Shown in pieces: positions 26,271-35,578 of a stretch of 64,000 nucleotides of DNA. The stretch covers positions 1-64,000 of the forward strand of contig NZ_JABFDH010000004.1 in the NCBI RefSeq assembly GCF_013403975.1. Reading direction: 5' to 3'. A model generated the notes under the pieces. The model saw nothing but the letters and a program-made list of their open reading frames with translations. It had not been told where the DNA came from and did no database searches. Each line of letters starts with the position of its first letter. Position 1 is the first letter of the stretch. The stretch is from Winogradskyella ursingii (lineage in GTDB: Bacteria > Bacteroidota > Bacteroidia > Flavobacteriales > Flavobacteriaceae). The translations under genes were made by a program, and so were the position numbers.

Positions 26271-26563
26271 ATATCTTCATACCGTTTCAGCTTATTCTTG
26301 GTAGAAATTAATTCTTCCTGTAATTCATCGATTTTTTCTAATAAATTAAAGACCGTATCAATACCTTCAAAATTAAGATTGAGATCCTGATGCAAACGAA
26401 TTATTTTTTCAATACTACCTATGTGATCGGCATGAACGCAAATGTCTTCTTCTACTGTTATTGTTTCTATTAGACCATAATCGTTTAGCTCATTAAAAAA
26501 AGACATTTCTAATTGATAATGGGTACATAATTTTGGTAAGGTTATATAATTCGGCTTCGTCAT
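26267..26563 (-). CDS. cbpM: Chaperone modulator CbpM-like protein
   Basis: Small (98-residue) regulator that binds the J domain of CbpA and restrains its action with DnaK. It has a MerR-like helix-turn-helix start (YITLPKLCTHYQLE) and a C-terminal coiled-coil stretch (LLEKIDELQEELISTKNKL). Position two bases downstream of the cbpA-like gene confirms the call. Overlaps the converging serine hydrolase by four bases. Confidence 0.85.
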   Translation of the reverse strand: MTKPNYITLPKLCTHYQLEMSFFNELNDYGLIETITVEEDICVHADHIGSIEKIIRLHQDLNLNFEGIDTVFNLLEKIDELQEELISTKNKLKRYEDI

Positions 26564-26565
26564 CT

Positions 26566-27456
26566 CTATTTTAGTTTTGCTAATTCTTCAAACAGCTCTT
26601 TTTCCTTTTGGCTGAGTTTTTTTGGAAGCTCAACTTTATACTTAATATACAAATTTCCAAATGCTCCTTCTTGTTTGTATTTTGGAAATCCTTTGCCTTT
26701 TAGTTTTACTTTGGTATCGTTTTGAGTCAGCGGTTTAATATTCAGTTTAACTTTGCCATCAAATGTATCTACAGTTTTGCTGCCTCCCAAAATTGCTTCA
26801 TATAAATCAAGATTTACAGTACTGTGTAAATCGGAGCCATCTCGTCTAAATTGTGTGTTGTTTACAATTTTAAATTCAATCAATAAGTCACCATTAGGTC
26901 CTCCATTTACTCCTGGACCACCTTTACCCTTTATTTTTATTACTTGTCCGTCGGATACACCTGCGGGTATAGTTAATCTAATGTTTTTTCCGTTTACAGT
27001 AAGTATCTGTTTTTGTGAGGTATAGACATCTCGTAAATTGAGTTTTAATTGTGCGTTAAAATCTTGTCCGCGGTACTTTACGTTAGAACCTCTTTGCGAA
27101 AATCCACCTCCAAACATAGACTCAAAAAAATCTGAATATTCACTTTCTCCAAAACCTTCAAAATCAGATGTTCTCTGATAGTTTTGGTAAGATTGTCTTT
27201 GCTGTTTTTGAGCCTGCTCATAGGCTTCACCATGCTGCCAATTTTCACCATATTGGTCATATTTTTTCCTTTTTTCATCATTGCCCAGTACTTCATGGGC
27301 TTCATTGATCTGCTTAAATTTAATTTCAGCTTCTTTATCGTTAGGGTTTAAATCGGGATGGTATTTCCTTGCGAGCTTTCTGTAGGATTTTTTTATTTCA
27401 GCTTTTGAAGCATTTTTATCGATTCCTAAAATGTCGTAATAGTCAATAAATGCCAT
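26566..27456 (-). CDS. cbpA: DnaJ-type co-chaperone CbpA
   Basis: J-domain protein that stimulates DnaK. The J domain occupies about residues 1-70 with the HPD tripeptide (RKYHPDLNP). A Gly/Phe/Gln/Ser-rich linker follows (about 75-125), then the two C-terminal beta domains (about 130-290). The Cys-rich zinc finger of DnaJ is absent, which distinguishes CbpA from DnaJ. Length 296 residues. In an operon with cbpM. No clear promoter was identified in the 197-base region upstream. Confidence 0.93.
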   Translation of the reverse strand: MAFIDYYDILGIDKNASKAEIKKSYRKLARKYHPDLNPNDKEAEIKFKQINEAHEVLGNDEKRKKYDQYGENWQHGEAYEQAQKQQRQSYQNYQRTSDFEGFGESEYSDFFESMFGGGFSQRGSNVKYRGQDFNAQLKLNLRDVYTSQKQILTVNGKNIRLTIPAGVSDGQVIKIKGKGGPGVNGGPNGDLLIEFKIVNNTQFRRDGSDLHSTVNLDLYEAILGGSKTVDTFDGKVKLNIKPLTQNDTKVKLKGKGFPKYKQEGAFGNLYIKYKVELPKKLSQKEKELFEELAKLK

Positions 27457-27640
27457 AAATGATTAATGTTTTAATGCAGCTCTCGCTAAGTTAAAAGTTT
27501 TTTGAGTGAATATCAAGCCCAATAAAAATTAAGATTTGCTATTTCGAAGCAATTACACATATATTATATTCGGGATTTTGCTGAGTCTGTAATTTCTGAT
27601 ATTTTGTTTGTTTTAGAAGGAAAATGAAACTATAATCTTT

Positions 27641-27648
27641 TATTTTTG
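27641..27648 (+). promoter_or_regulatory. -7-like box just before the SprT-like gene
   Basis: TATTTTTG ends five bases before the ATG at 27654. If used, transcription would begin at or next to the start codon (leaderless mRNA). No TTG at the right distance. Confidence 0.35.
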
Positions 27649-27653
27649 CTGCG

Positions 27654-28250
27654 ATGATTACAACGCTGTTAAAATTTATACCAAATCAATCTATTTCTAT
27701 GGTAAAGGAATTATTAGCTGTTGATAATCTTACTGTTAAGGTTAAAAACGAGCGTAAAACCCGACATGGGGATTATCGTCAATTACCGGACGGAAAGCAT
27801 CAGATTACCATTAACTCCAATCTTAATCCTTACCGATTTTTAATTACGCTAATTCATGAAATTGCTCATTTTGAAGCCTATACAAAACATGGCAGATCAA
27901 TTAAGCCGCACGGCAAAGAATGGAAGCAAATCTTTCAGCATTTAATGTTGCCGTTTTTACGACCAGATGTTTTTCCAAATGAATTATTACCGCTATTAGC
28001 CAAGCATTTTAAAAACCCAAAAGCTTCTAGCGATACAGACGTCGATTTGGCATTGGCGCTAAAACAATTCAACCCACCTAACGACAAAACTTATGTATTT
28101 GAGGTACCTTTGGGCACAGATTTTAAATTGTATAATGGTAAGATTTTTAAAAAAGGTCAAAAACGAAGAAAGCGCTATGAATGTGTTGAAGTAATTTCTG
28201 GCAAATTGTATCTTTTTAATCCCAATGCAGAAGTAAAAGTTTTAGATTAA
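27654..28250 (+). CDS. SprT-like zinc metalloprotease-fold protein
   Basis: Has the HExxH zinc motif H68-E-I-A-H72 in a helix (LITLIHEIAHFEAY), as in SprT/Spartan proteins. KPHGKEWKQIF follows, the place where the family has its third ligand. The C-terminal part holds no Cys4 zinc ribbon as in E. coli SprT; there is only one Cys (YECVEV), so the tail is degenerate or different. Length 198 residues. Physiological role in bacteria is poorly known. Ends 11 bases before the mannose-1-phosphate guanylyltransferase gene, so both are probably cotranscribed. Confidence 0.85.
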   Translation: MITTLLKFIPNQSISMVKELLAVDNLTVKVKNERKTRHGDYRQLPDGKHQITINSNLNPYRFLITLIHEIAHFEAYTKHGRSIKPHGKEWKQIFQHLMLPFLRPDVFPNELLPLLAKHFKNPKASSDTDVDLALALKQFNPPNDKTYVFEVPLGTDFKLYNGKIFKKGQKRRKRYECVEVISGKLYLFNPNAEVKVLD

Positions 28251-28261
28251 GATAATTAATT

Positions 28262-29350
28262 ATGAAGAGTAAAAATTCAAATTATTACGCCATTTTAATG
28301 GCAGGTGGAGTTGGTTCGAGATTTTGGCCAGTCAGTACCCAAGATTTTCCAAAACAGTTTCATGACATGTTGGGTACAGGAGATACATTGATCCAAAAAA
28401 CCTTTAAACGTTTGGCACGTTTAATTCCAGAAGAAAATATATTTATTTTAACTAATGAACGCTATAACGATTTGGTATTTGAGCAGTTGCCATCTGTAAC
28501 AAAAAGACAAGTTGTATTGGAGCCAGCTATGCGTAATACGGCACCTTGCATTTTGTATGCATCGCTAAAAATTCAGAAAGAAAATGAAAATGCTTTGATG
28601 ATCGTAGCTCCTAGCGACCATTGGATTGAGGATGAAGACGCATTTGCAGAAGATGTGGAGAAAGCATTTGATTTCTGTAAGACTAATGATGCACTTATGA
28701 CTTTGGGCATTACACCATCATTTGCAAATACGGGTTATGGTTATATTGAATATGATAAATCTACTTCGGACGAAATTAAATCCGTAACCCAATTCAGGGA
28801 AAAACCGGATTACGAGACTGCAAAAACATTCATTGAAAAGGGTAATTTTCTTTGGAATGCAGGCATTTTTATGTGGAGCGTAAAAAGTGTAGTAGAGGCT
28901 TTTAGGAACAACCAAACTGAACTCTTTCAATTATTCTCTAGTGGTATCAACGATTATAATACTGAGCGAGAGGAGCAGTTCATTCTTCAAAATTATGTGA
29001 AGGCCAACAATATTTCTGTGGATTATGCGATTATGGAATCATCTAAAAATGTTTATGTGATTCCTGCTACATTCGATTGGAATGATTTAGGTACTTGGGG
29101 AAGTTTGTATGATAAACTAGATAAGGATGAGCATAAAAATGCCATTGTAAATGCTCAGACACTATTACAGGACGCATCTGGAAATATGATTAGATCCAAG
29201 AAAGGTAAGGTAGTAGTTGTCGATGGTTTGGAAGATTATATTATTGTAGATAAAGACGAAGTTTTGCTTATCTTTCCTAAGGTAAAGGAGCAGAATATAA
29301 AAAAAGTGCTTCAAGATGTAAAGTCCAAGTTTGGAGAACATTACGGATAA
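28262..29350 (+). CDS. manC: Mannose-1-phosphate guanylyltransferase
   Basis: Makes GDP-mannose from mannose-1-phosphate and GTP for surface polysaccharide synthesis. The nucleotide-binding start AGGVGSRFWPVST (about residues 14-26), EPAMRNTAPC (about 88-97), APSDHWI and FREKPD mark the family. The later GNFLWNAGIFMW and FDWNDLGTWGSL belong to the sugar site. At 362 residues it has only the pyrophosphorylase domain and lacks the C-terminal isomerase domain of bifunctional ManC. The DUF389 gene follows by one base. Confidence 0.93.
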   Translation: MKSKNSNYYAILMAGGVGSRFWPVSTQDFPKQFHDMLGTGDTLIQKTFKRLARLIPEENIFILTNERYNDLVFEQLPSVTKRQVVLEPAMRNTAPCILYASLKIQKENENALMIVAPSDHWIEDEDAFAEDVEKAFDFCKTNDALMTLGITPSFANTGYGYIEYDKSTSDEIKSVTQFREKPDYETAKTFIEKGNFLWNAGIFMWSVKSVVEAFRNNQTELFQLFSSGINDYNTEREEQFILQNYVKANNISVDYAIMESSKNVYVIPATFDWNDLGTWGSLYDKLDKDEHKNAIVNAQTLLQDASGNMIRSKKGKVVVVDGLEDYIIVDKDEVLLIFPKVKEQNIKKVLQDVKSKFGEHYG

Positions 29351-29351
29351 T

Positions 29352-30827
29352 ATGAGTGAAGAAAATAAATTCAATTTTTCTGAAAGTAATCAACAAGAAA
29401 TCGATAAGGATAAAATTGTTGAAGAAAAAAAGGAAGCGGTCAGAAAAGATGCCAAAGGTTTATTTGAAAGTTTTAAGTCATTTCTGAACGAAATTTTTGA
29501 CTTTAAACATGATACCGATCGTGATGCAACAATTGCTGCGATCAAGGCAGATATTCCGTTTAAAGGAGCTACGGCATGGATTTTAATTTGTTCCATTTTT
29601 GTAGCCTCTGTTGGTTTAAATGCGGACTCACCTGCTGTAGTCATCGGTGCGATGCTTATTTCACCATTAATGGGTCCAATCTTGGGTTTGGGTCTATCCA
29701 TAGCAATTAATGATATAGATACATTAAAACGGTCGTTAATTAATTTGGCGATAATGATTGTCCTTAGTTTGCTAACAGCGTTTTTGTTTTTTAAGTTTTT
29801 TCCGACAGCAGATATTAGAACAACCGAACTTTTTGGTCGTACCAAACCAGATTTAAGGGACGTTCTTATTGCATTTTTTGGTGGTTTGGCATTGATCATT
29901 GCTAGGACAAAAAAAGGAACCATTGCCTCTGTAATTTTTGGTGTGGCCATCGCTACAGCACTCATGCCTCCTTTATGTACTGCAGGATACGGTTTGGCTC
30001 ATAATTGGGACGATTTTGTTGGAGCGATGTACCTATTTACTATCAATACAATTTTTATTGCTTTAGCTACCTTTTTAGTATTAAAGTTGTTGCGTTTTCC
30101 AATGCTCAAATATGCAAATTCCAAAAAGCGTAAACGCATCGCGCAAGTGGCTTCAGTTATTGCCATTCTTGTTATGGCACCTGCTATATGGACATTTGTT
30201 AACGTATTACAAGAGAGTAATTTTAAAAGGGATGCCAACCAATTTGTTGAAAATGAATTGGATGCACTTCCTCATGCGGAATACATCAAAAACAATGCCT
30301 ATTCTGAGTACAATCCAGATGGCAACTCTGAAATAGTGATAAACACATTCGGCTTGGATGAAGTTTCCGAGTCCTCCATAAATTTATTGCGCAGTAGAAT
30401 GAACGATTATGGAGCATTAAAAGGAAGTCAGTTAATTTTCAATCAGAACAGAGTAAAGAATCTTGACAATATTCGATATATGGAAGAGCTGCGCTCACGG
30501 GATTCTTTAGAGCTCATGAGTCAACAGGAAAAGATAGCATTTTTGGAAGGTAAAGTTAAGGATTTATCTTATTTGGAAAGAGATCAGATACCATTTAAAG
30601 ATTTGATAGAAGAACTGAAAATCAATTATGAAAATTTAGAAATGGTTGCATTTTCGAATGAAATCAGCTCAAATATGAACTCTGTTGATACCCTCAAAGT
30701 GTTCACTGTGAAATGGGTGGATTCTTTGACAAATAATGAGATGCGACAAAGAGATAATAAAAAGATAGAGTTGTTCTTAAAGAAAAGGTTGAACCTGGAT
30801 ACACTAGATTTAAGAGTAAAGCAATAA
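29352..30827 (+). CDS. DUF389 family membrane protein
   Basis: Integral membrane protein of unknown function. After a charged N-terminus (about residues 1-60) come about six membrane segments (about 75-310), including the conserved VVIGAMLISPLMGPILG and GVAIATALMPPLCTAGYG. The remaining about 190 residues form a soluble, partly helical tail unique to the longer flavobacterial versions. I start at the ATG at 29352 (492 codons with the stop), because an upstream start would overlap manC needlessly. It converges with the MlaF-like gene with only two bases between the stops. Confidence 0.85.
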   Translation: MSEENKFNFSESNQQEIDKDKIVEEKKEAVRKDAKGLFESFKSFLNEIFDFKHDTDRDATIAAIKADIPFKGATAWILICSIFVASVGLNADSPAVVIGAMLISPLMGPILGLGLSIAINDIDTLKRSLINLAIMIVLSLLTAFLFFKFFPTADIRTTELFGRTKPDLRDVLIAFFGGLALIIARTKKGTIASVIFGVAIATALMPPLCTAGYGLAHNWDDFVGAMYLFTINTIFIALATFLVLKLLRFPMLKYANSKKRKRIAQVASVIAILVMAPAIWTFVNVLQESNFKRDANQFVENELDALPHAEYIKNNAYSEYNPDGNSEIVINTFGLDEVSESSINLLRSRMNDYGALKGSQLIFNQNRVKNLDNIRYMEELRSRDSLELMSQQEKIAFLEGKVKDLSYLERDQIPFKDLIEELKINYENLEMVAFSNEISSNMNSVDTLKVFTVKWVDSLTNNEMRQRDNKKIELFLKKRLNLDTLDLRVKQ

Positions 30828-30829
30828 AA

Positions 30830-31597
30830 TTATTGGTCTCCTTCTATATACATTTTCCGTACTTTCTTGAATAGTTCTGACGAATAAACAAAGTTGGTAA
30901 CTGCTTCGTTATCGGTTTTAAAAATGTTTTCCTTTGAGCCTTCCCATTCTTTCAACCCATCTTTGAGAAAAAGTATTTTTTCGCCAATTTCCATTACGGA
31001 GTTCATATCGTGTGTGTTGATCACTGTAGTGATATCGAATTCATTCGTTATTTCTTGAATTAAATTGTCAATGACCATAGCTGTTTTTGGATCAAGGCCA
31101 GAATTTGGTTCATCACAAAACAAGTACTTAGGCTTATTTACAATAGCTCGTGCAATGGCCACGCGTTTTTGCATCCCTCCAGAAGCTTCACTAGGCATTT
31201 TGTTGTGAGCGTCAGACAGGTTAACACGGTTCAAAACAAAATCTGCACGATCTTTCATCTCGCTTTTACTCTGTCTAGTAAACATCCGCAAAGGAAACAT
31301 TACGTTTTCCAAAATAGTCATGGAATCAAAAAGTGCACTACCCTGAAATACCATTCCCATTTCAGCTCTCAAATCCGCTCTTGCATCTGTACTTAATTCA
31401 TTAAAATCCTTTCCTTCATAAGAAATAGAACCTTTTTCAAAATTAAAAAGACCTAATAAGCATTTTAAAAATACAGTTTTACCAGACCCACTTTGCCCAA
31501 TGATTAGGTTTGTTTTACCTTTTTCAAAAGTTGTAGAAATCCCTTTTAGAATATGAGCATCGCCAAAAGACTTATGTATGTTTTTAACTTCAATCAT
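30830..31597 (-). CDS. mlaF: ABC transporter ATP-binding protein, MlaF-like
   Basis: ATPase of a lipid-trafficking (Mla-type) importer at the inner membrane. Walker A GQSGSGKT (34-41), the signature ASGGMQKRVAIARA (about 139-152), Walker B YLFCDEPNSGLDP (about 158-170) and the switch histidine (VINTHDMNS) are all intact. The SGGMQ form of the signature and PNSGLDP are usual for MlaF. Length 255 residues. Its start overlaps the stop of the permease gene by one base. No MlaD-like gene is next to it in the window. Confidence 0.9.
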   Translation of the reverse strand: MIEVKNIHKSFGDAHILKGISTTFEKGKTNLIIGQSGSGKTVFLKCLLGLFNFEKGSISYEGKDFNELSTDARADLRAEMGMVFQGSALFDSMTILENVMFPLRMFTRQSKSEMKDRADFVLNRVNLSDAHNKMPSEASGGMQKRVAIARAIVNKPKYLFCDEPNSGLDPKTAMVIDNLIQEITNEFDITTVINTHDMNSVMEIGEKILFLKDGLKEWEGSKENIFKTDNEAVTNFVYSSELFKKVRKMYIEGDQ

Positions 31598-32334
31598 TAG
31601 CCTAAAAGTAAACTGGTTAGTAAAAAATTGAGAAGTATAATCACCACACTTGTCCAGACAAAAGAGGTAGTACTAGCTTTACCGACCTCCAAAGCACCGC
31701 CTTTCATAAAATAACCGTAAAAAGAAGGAATTGTGGCAAGTACAAAAGCGAATACCATGGTTTTGATAAAGGCGTAAATCATATGAAATACAATGAAATC
31801 AGTCTGTACACCTTCAATATAATTTTCATAAGTGCCATAACCACCATAGACACAGGCGACCAATCCACCTAAAATGCCTAAAAACATAGCGATGGAAATA
31901 ACAAAAGGATAGAGAGCAAGTGCTATAAATTTAGGAAAAACTAAATAGTTAATAGCGTTGATTCCCATCACCTCTAAAGCGTCAATTTGTTCTGTAACTC
32001 GCATGGTACCGATACTGGATGTAATAAAAGAGCCTACTTTACCAGCCATAATAATTGATATAAAGGTTGGGGCAAATTCTAGGACAATGGATTGTCGAGT
32101 AGCAAACCCAACCAAATATTTTGGAATTAGAGGATTGCTAATATTTAATGAAGTCTGTATTGCAACAACACCACCAACAAAAAACGCAATAAAGGCAACA
32201 ATACCCAAAGAGCCAATAATTAAGTCGTCGATATCCTTTAAGATTAAGGTTTTCATCACAGACCATTTAGTCGGTTTGCGAAAAATATCCTTAATCATTA
32301 TAAAGTAAGCGCCAATATTATGAAGGTACGTCAT
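31597..32334 (-). CDS. mlaE: ABC transporter permease, MlaE-like
   Basis: Membrane partner of MlaF, predicted to move phospholipids between inner and outer membranes. Five hydrophobic segments are visible from about residue 45 to 245. The family core LEFAPTFISIIMAGKVGSFITSS with GTMRVTEQIDALEVMG (about 85-125) is unmistakable. Length 245 residues. The first ATG is used; MIKDIF at residue 13 is an alternative start. The gene leads the mlaE-mlaF pair and reads away from pafA. Confidence 0.92.
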   Translation of the reverse strand: MTYLHNIGAYFIMIKDIFRKPTKWSVMKTLILKDIDDLIIGSLGIVAFIAFFVGGVVAIQTSLNISNPLIPKYLVGFATRQSIVLEFAPTFISIIMAGKVGSFITSSIGTMRVTEQIDALEVMGINAINYLVFPKFIALALYPFVISIAMFLGILGGLVACVYGGYGTYENYIEGVQTDFIVFHMIYAFIKTMVFAFVLATIPSFYGYFMKGGALEVGKASTTSFVWTSVVIILLNFLLTSLLLG

Positions 32335-32413
32335 GCAGGATTTTATTAATGTAAAAGTATAAAAAATGATTAGTTTATTAATGTTAATTTAAATTAAGAT
32401 ATTCTAAAAGTCG

Positions 32414-32421
32414 TATTTTTG
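32414..32421 (+). promoter_or_regulatory. -7 box of pafA
   Basis: TATTTTTG, a full -7 match, 26 bases before the pafA ATG. No clear TTG at -33. Confidence 0.5.
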
Positions 32422-32447
32422 AACAGCAACGGAAATTCATTTATTCT

Positions 32448-34115
32448 ATGAAAAGATTACTTGTTCTTATTTCAATTTTTACGCTATCTATGTCTTGCGG
32501 TTCCCAAAATGTTAAAACGGAAACTTCAAAAAAAGAAGTAGTTAATGGTGTTACTGGAAAACCAAAATTGGTTGTAGGAATAGTAGTAGATCAAATGCGT
32601 TATGATTACCTAACACGATTCAATTCTAAATTCGGAGAGGGCGGATTTAAGCGAATGATACGAGAAGGATTCAATTGCAAGAACAATCACTTTAATTACG
32701 TGCCAACTTATACAGGGCCAGGACATGCATCAATCTATACAGGCACAACACCCAAATATCATGGCATCATTGGAAACAATTGGTATGATAAAGAAATTAA
32801 AGAGTCTGTTTACTGTGCAGGTGATGACAATGTTAATTCCGTTGGTACAGAGCACGTTGCAGGTAAAATGTCACCGCATCGTATGCAGACCACTACGTTT
32901 GGAGACGAAAACAGATTGTTTACACAAATGCAAGGAAAAACCATTGGTGTTTCTTTAAAAGATAGAGGAGCAATCTTACCAGCAGGTCATACTGCAAATG
33001 CAGCCTATTGGTTTCATGGAAGGGATGAAGGCGTTTGGATTACGAGTTCATTTTACAGAAATGACTTGCCAAAATGGGTAACTGATTTTAATAATTCTGA
33101 TACGGCTGAATCTTATTTTAAAGTTTGGGATACATTTCATGACATTTCAACATACAACGAAAGTGGAGCAGACGACAACACGTTTGAAGGTGGATTTAAC
33201 GGAAAAGAAAAGGCTACCTTTCCTTACGATTTAAAACAACTCAAAGAAACTAATAGAGGCTTCGAAATTCTAAAGGCTACACCTTACGGAAATAGTCTCA
33301 CGGCAGACTTTGCCATGGCTGCCATTAAAGGCGAAGATTTGGGACAGGATGATATTACGGATGTGTTGGCTGTTAGTTTTTCTAGCACGGATTATGTGGG
33401 TCATAATTTTGGTGTAAATTCTAAAGAAGTTGAAGACACCTACATAAGATTGGACAAGGATTTAGAGCGCTTATTTAAATATCTCGATGAGACCGTTGGT
33501 AAAGGCGAGTATACTGTTTTTCTTACTTCAGACCATGGAGCCATTGATGTGCCAGCTTATTTAAGAAGCCTGAAAATACCAGCGGGTTACTTAAATAACA
33601 GAGCAACAAAGACGCGATTTGACGAATACCTTTTAAGCACTTTTGAAAATTCTGATTTGGTTGAAAATGTAAGTAATGACCAAATCTTTTTAAACAGAAA
33701 TAAGGTTGATAGTTTAGGTTTAAACATTAACGCTCTTACCGAGAAAATGGTAAATGAACTAATTAAATATGACCACGTTTACAAAGTGTATTCTGCGCAT
33801 ACTATGGTGACTACGGATTTTACTACTGGTATTGAACAATTGCTTCAAAATGGCTATAATCAAAAACGATCGGGAGATATCATTTTGGTACCAGATCCAG
33901 ATTATATTTCATACGGAAAAACAGGTTCTACGCATGGTAGTGGTTTAAATCACGACACGCATGTACCGCTATTGTTTTTTGGGAAAGGTATTAAGCATGG
34001 CGAAACATATGATAAAACTGTAATTCCCGATATTGCTCCCACAATGTCTGCATTGTTAGGAATTAGTTTTCCAAATAGCTCAACAGGTCAACCTTTGGGA
34101 TTTGTGTTAGATTAA
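32448..34115 (+). CDS. pafA: Alkaline phosphatase PafA
   Basis: Exported phosphomonoesterase of the alkaline-phosphatase superfamily, widespread in Bacteroidota and typically not repressed by phosphate. The N-terminus is a signal, with a possible lipobox at Cys 17 (SMSCGS). The zinc-binding start VGIVVDQMRYDYL (D48), the nucleophile region VPTYTGPGHASIY (Thr about 89), later SSTDYVGHNFG, LTSDHGA and a final STHGSGLNHDTHVPL with metal-binding His/Asp residues complete the site. Length 555 residues. It converges with the glycosyltransferase gene, with a four-base overlap. Confidence 0.94.
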   Translation: MKRLLVLISIFTLSMSCGSQNVKTETSKKEVVNGVTGKPKLVVGIVVDQMRYDYLTRFNSKFGEGGFKRMIREGFNCKNNHFNYVPTYTGPGHASIYTGTTPKYHGIIGNNWYDKEIKESVYCAGDDNVNSVGTEHVAGKMSPHRMQTTTFGDENRLFTQMQGKTIGVSLKDRGAILPAGHTANAAYWFHGRDEGVWITSSFYRNDLPKWVTDFNNSDTAESYFKVWDTFHDISTYNESGADDNTFEGGFNGKEKATFPYDLKQLKETNRGFEILKATPYGNSLTADFAMAAIKGEDLGQDDITDVLAVSFSSTDYVGHNFGVNSKEVEDTYIRLDKDLERLFKYLDETVGKGEYTVFLTSDHGAIDVPAYLRSLKIPAGYLNNRATKTRFDEYLLSTFENSDLVENVSNDQIFLNRNKVDSLGLNINALTEKMVNELIKYDHVYKVYSAHTMVTTDFTTGIEQLLQNGYNQKRSGDIILVPDPDYISYGKTGSTHGSGLNHDTHVPLLFFGKGIKHGETYDKTVIPDIAPTMSALLGISFPNSSTGQPLGFVLD

Positions 34116-34960
34116 AAGAATTTTTTCCTAATGCCTTTCCAGCGTAAATTTCTGATAAATTTACCTTCGTCTTTTGAGACTAAAAATTCAAGATTATGAG
34201 ATTGGGCCTTAAAGTAGCCACTCATGTAATCTCTTAATAATTTTAATCTTCCTTTTTTATAAGCCAGTTTTAAAGCTGAAATTAAGGTAATCCAAAAACC
34301 ATAACGCATTTTGTACATCGCTTCTCCTTGAAGATGTTTTGAAGCTTTATTGTAGAATAGGCCAGTGGGTTTTAGATGTTTTACGTGGAGCGATTCATCA
34401 GTTTTAATGTCCCAACCATGATATTTAGCCAAAAGTTCATCTACTGTGTCCCAGCCCATGGATGGTTTTAATTTTCCTATTTGACGAAAACACGCTTTTC
34501 TATAGGCTTTTAGAGCACCTCTAATATGGTCTTTATTTGTAAGGTCTTCTAAGATCCAATCATCGTTTTTTTCAATGTAACAGAAACCGGAAGCCATACC
34601 TAACCTTTCATTCGAGTTAAAATGAAGTGAAAGTTGTTCTAAATAATTGGGTGGAAAGATAAGGTCTGCATCAAATTTACAGATGATGTCGTAGTTGACA
34701 TCTATTTTGTCAAAACCCTTATAAAATGCATTAACTATTTTACTGCCAGGCAAATGTTTTGTTGAAGATTGAACGTTTACTAAATGTACAAACGTAAATT
34801 TTGAAACATATTTTTTGACAATGCCTTTTGTATTATCTGTTGAGTTGTCATTAACTACCACAATCTGTTTTGGCAGTAAAGTCTGATTTACCAACGATTC
34901 TAAAGTTTTATCGATGTAATCTTCTTCATTATGTGCTGGTATGATGATATGGAAATTCAA
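34112..34960 (-). CDS. Glycosyltransferase family 2
   Basis: GT-A fold transferase for surface glycans or glycolipids; the substrate is not known. IIIPAHNEEDYIDKTLESL opens the protein, VVNDNSTDNT is at about residues 35-44, and the metal-binding DxD is D97-A-D99. The later GWDTVDE supplies the usual ED-like region. About 280 residues, with no clear membrane segment. It is the third gene after the KAS III and methyltransferase genes on the same strand. Confidence 0.88.
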   Translation of the reverse strand: MNFHIIIPAHNEEDYIDKTLESLVNQTLLPKQIVVVNDNSTDNTKGIVKKYVSKFTFVHLVNVQSSTKHLPGSKIVNAFYKGFDKIDVNYDIICKFDADLIFPPNYLEQLSLHFNSNERLGMASGFCYIEKNDDWILEDLTNKDHIRGALKAYRKACFRQIGKLKPSMGWDTVDELLAKYHGWDIKTDESLHVKHLKPTGLFYNKASKHLQGEAMYKMRYGFWITLISALKLAYKKGRLKLLRDYMSGYFKAQSHNLEFLVSKDEGKFIRNLRWKGIRKKFF

Positions 34961-35005
34961 GTCTTAATGTTGATTCCTCAAAACTAACAAAAGCATATTG
35001 GAGTT

Positions 35006-35548
35006 TTAAATATAGTTTTTTGAATTTCCAGACTTTTCGGCATAAACAATATAATATCTGGGAACAAAACTTCTTAAAATCGGTCTTAAACCTAATTTAG
35101 CTACAGGATTTGTCCACTTTTCTCTATCTAATATTTTCCAACCTGTTTTTTCCAATAACCAATCAAACTGCCAATCCTCAAATTCGTGAAAATGCCTGTC
35201 GCGCACATCTGTTTCACTTCGGTAAGCTGATGAAAACCAAAGTCGAAGCGGCACACTAATTACTATCTTGTTGGCTTTGATGGATTTTAATACTTCGTAA
35301 GGAGATAAAAGATGTTCAAAAATTTCAAATGCTGTTACTACATCGGCTGAAGAGTTTTCAATTGCTGTTCTATCTTCATCCAAATCTTCTCCAAAAGTGT
35401 TCGTAACATCATAGTTTTCAGAAATCATTAATTCTGATAATGGATTGTTAACTCCGAGATCTAAAATTGATTCAGACGTGCTGATGTGTTTTTTCAAAAA
35501 TTGAATCGTATGTTTAAATCTTTTATTTGGATATGTTTTTTCGTACAT
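35006..35548 (-). CDS. Class I SAM-dependent methyltransferase
   Basis: Motif I is SILDLGVNNPLS (about residues 27-38), and the conserved late motif ADVVTAFEIFEHLLSPYEVL (about 68-87) places it with the UbiE/Methyltransf_11-type enzymes. At 180 residues it is short, with little beyond the Rossmann core. Target unknown. Lies between the KAS III and glycosyltransferase genes (gaps of 30 and 45 bases), so the three probably form an operon. Confidence 0.83.
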   Translation of the reverse strand: MYEKTYPNKRFKHTIQFLKKHISTSESILDLGVNNPLSELMISENYDVTNTFGEDLDEDRTAIENSSADVVTAFEIFEHLLSPYEVLKSIKANKIVISVPLRLWFSSAYRSETDVRDRHFHEFEDWQFDWLLEKTGWKILDREKWTNPVAKLGLRPILRSFVPRYYIVYAEKSGNSKNYI

Positions 35549-35578
35549 ATTCAGTTACCGACACATCGGAAATTGATT

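Noticed and set aside
29390-29965. 191-residue reading frame on the minus strand
   Set aside because: Fully antisense to the conserved membrane part of the DUF389 gene; low-complexity composition and no promoter.
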